From NCBI RefSeq assembly GCF_009827435.1, contig NZ_WTYM01000057.1, positions 83,651-147,650 of the forward strand: a stretch of 64,000 nt of DNA. The letters run 5' to 3'. Positions within the stretch are counted from its first letter, which is position 1; each line of letters starts with the position of its first letter. The notes under the pieces are model-generated. The model worked only from the letters and a program-made list of their open reading frames with translations. It had not been told where the DNA came from and ran no database searches. Both the position numbers and the translations under genes were made by a program. Origin of the DNA: Croceibacterium salegens. Its GTDB lineage: Bacteria > Pseudomonadota > Alphaproteobacteria > Sphingomonadales > Sphingomonadaceae. Shown here one piece after another: positions 62,400 to 64,000 of this stretch.

Positions 62400-64000
62400 G
62401 TGAGCGCACCGACACTCGAGAGCAAGCTCGACCTCGCCAGCCCCGACGCGCAGGCGCGCGCGGCGCATAACCGCGCGCTCGCCGAGGAACTTCGGGCCAA
62501 GGTCGCCGAGGCCGCGCTTGGCGGGAGCGAGAAGGCGCGCGAGCGGCACACCAGCCGCGGCAAGCTGCTGCCGCGCGAGCGGATCGAGCGGCTGCTCGAT
62601 CCCGGCAGCCCGTTCCTCGAGATCGGCCAGCTTGCCGCCAACGGCATGTACGAAGGCGACGTCTCGGGCGCCTCGATCATCGCCGGGATCGGCCGCGTCT
62701 CGGGCCGGCAGGTGATGATCGCCGCCAACGATGCGACCGTGAAGGGCGGCAGCTACTACCCGATGACGGTCAAGAAGCATCTGCGCGCACAGGAGATCGC
62801 CCGCGAGAACCGCCTGCCGTGCATCTACCTCGTCGACAGCGGCGGGGCGAACCTGCCCTACCAGGCCGAGGTCTTTCCCGATCGCGAGCACTTCGGGCGG
62901 ATCTTCTACAACCAGGCGCAGATGAGCGCCGAGCGCATCCCGCAGATTGCCTGCGTGATGGGCTCATGCACCGCGGGCGGCGCCTACGTCCCGGCGATGA
63001 GCGACGAGAGCGTGATCGTGCGCGACCAGGGCACGATCTTCCTCGCCGGCCCGCCGCTGGTGAAGGCCGCGACGGGCGAAGAAATCAGCGCCGAGGACCT
63101 CGGCGGCGGCGACCTTCATGCGAAGAAATCGGGCGTGGTCGACCACCTCGCCGAGAACGACGAGCATGCGCTGACCATCGTGCGCGATATCGTCAGCCAT
63201 CTCGGCGCGAACGAGGGCGCGAGCCTCGACCTCAAGGAATCGCGCCCGCCGAAGTTCGACGCCGAAGACCTCTATTCGATCATTCCCGAGGATGTCCGCG
63301 CACCCTACGACGTGCACGAGGTCATCGCCCGGCTGGTCGACGGCAGCGAGTTCCACGAGTTCAAGGCGCACTACGGCTCCACGCTGGTCTGCGGCTTCGC
63401 CCACATCTGGGGCATGCCGGTGGCGATCCTCGCCAACAACGGCGTGCTGTTCTCGGAAAGCGCGGTGAAGGGCGCGCACTTCATCGAGCTCGCCTGCCAG
63501 CGCGGCATCCCGCTGCTGTTCCTGCAGAACATCTCGGGCTTCATGGTCGGCGGCAAATACGAGGCCGAAGGCATCGCCAAGCACGGCGCCAAGCTGGTCA
63601 CCGCGGTCGCCACCGCTCAGGTGCCCAAGATCACCGTGGTCATCGGCGGCAGCTTCGGGGCCGGCAACTACGGCATGTGCGGCCGCGCCTATGGCCCGCG
63701 CTTCCTGTTCACCTGGCCCAATGCGCGGATCAGCGTGATGGGCGGCGAACAGGCCGCCAGCGTCCTCGCCACCGTCCACCGCGACGCCGACAAGCGGAGC
63801 AAGGAGGAAGAGGAGGCCTTCAAGGCCCCGATCCGCGACAAGTACGAGAGCGAGGGCAATCCCTACTACGCCACCGCCCGCCTGTGGGACGACGGCGTGA
63901 TCGACCCGGTCCAGACCCGCGACGTCCTCGGCCTCGCCCTTTCCGCGACGCTTGAAGCCCCGATCCCCGAACAGCCGAAGTTCGGCGTGTTCCGGATGTA
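62400..64000 (+). CDS. liuB: Methylcrotonyl-CoA carboxylase beta subunit
   Basis: This carboxyltransferase subunit transfers CO2 from biotin to 3-methylcrotonyl-CoA in leucine breakdown. The visible 533 residues begin at GTG 62400 and run to ...FGVFRM, after which the last two window bases are TA, the probable start of the stop codon. Motifs: [40 protein letters not shown] (CoA/oxyanion hole), [20 protein letters not shown] and [20 protein letters not shown], all typical of MccB. The alpha (biotin) subunit is presumably just beyond the window. Together with ivd at 56.8 kb it marks a leucine/isovalerate pathway. Confidence 0.93.
   Translation, partial: MSAPTLESKLDLASPDAQARAAHNRALAEELRAKVAEAALGGSEKARERHTSRGKLLPRERIERLLDPGSPFLEIGQLAANGMYEGDVSGASIIAGIGRVSGRQVMIAANDATVKGGSYYPMTVKKHLRAQEIARENRLPCIYLVDSGGANLPYQAEVFPDREHFGRIFYNQAQMSAERIPQIACVMGSCTAGGAYVPAMSDESVIVRDQGTIFLAGPPLVKAATGEEISAEDLGGGDLHAKKSGVVDHLAENDEHALTIVRDIVSHLGANEGASLDLKESRPPKFDAEDLYSIIPEDVRAPYDVHEVIARLVDGSEFHEFKAHYGSTLVCGFAHIWGMPVAILANNGVLFSESAVKGAHFIELACQRGIPLLFLQNISGFMVGGKYEAEGIAKHGAKLVTAVATAQVPKITVVIGGSFGAGNYGMCGRAYGPRFLFTWPNARISVMGGEQAASVLATVHRDADKRSKEEEEAFKAPIRDKYESEGNPYYATARLWDDGVIDPVQTRDVLGLALSATLEAPIPEQPKFGVFRM

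Overview
The window is GC-rich, tightly packed chromosomal DNA from an alphaproteobacterium, most likely a sphingomonad of the Erythrobacteraceae type. This rests on overall protein character (long-form RibA, fused PabB-PabC, an SPFH/ribbon-helix-helix pair, lone liu genes), many 1- and 4-base start/stop overlaps, and short intergenic palindromes of a kind I associate from memory with sphingomonad genomes. The placement is an inference, since no rRNA or other marker lies in the window. No rRNA, convincing tRNA, CRISPR array or ordinary insertion sequence was seen.

Layout. 1-3.6 kb: the 3' end of recQ, a small SPFH / ribbon-helix-helix / mini-membrane-protein operon, a beta-helix protein and an acidic protein. 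3.7-8.8 kb (minus strand): xth-ribA-acetyltransferase, lolA, rpmG, and arfB with an RluA-type pseudouridine synthase. 8.8-13.5 kb: an aminotransferase and a PabB-PabC fusion, then a HerA-like ATPase. 13.5-19 kb: an M1 aminopeptidase, then an EF-hand protein / response regulator / histidine kinase operon. 19.1-26.1 kb: cupin, VOC and M24 peptidase genes, an S9 peptidase, a thioesterase and a diguanylate cyclase. 26.1-29.9 kb: alanine dehydrogenase, then a phosphate-starvation module (porin and pstS, each behind a PHO-box-like repeat). 29.9-31.8 kb: an SGNH hydrolase and an unknown protein.

31.8-36.3 kb is the accessory region. Two PilZ-type genes and a frameshifted small membrane gene lie beside comM (Mg-chelatase-like ATPase). 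comM is broken by an in-frame TGA and by two tandem cassette-like units of 775 and 513 bp. The units share 54-bp and 94-bp ends and sit at an 8-bp site, AGCAGGTT, inside the P-loop codons. Removing both restores the comM frame exactly. Each unit carries one gene facing away from comM: a membrane protein and an Imm33-like (immunity-type) protein. A third, decayed unit can be recognised between 33.19 and 33.51 kb. No recombinase is present nearby. This is the most unusual structure in the window.

36.5-41 kb: a secreted ClpP-fold-like protein, then the conserved rpmH-rnpA-yidD-yidC-engB cluster. 41-46 kb: a GFA-like protein, an NTF2-like lipoprotein, a SulP transporter and ftsK. 46-52.8 kb: thiE-like, yggS, acetyltransferase, mreB, glnD and lgt. 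52.8-58.6 kb: a MidA-type methyltransferase, an MFS transporter, an HWE histidine kinase, isovaleryl-CoA dehydrogenase and a SpoU methyltransferase. 58.7-64 kb: two tandem secreted esterases, a DUF2182/DUF1326 pair and methylcrotonyl-CoA carboxylase beta. The isovaleryl-CoA dehydrogenase and the carboxylase are steps of leucine breakdown.
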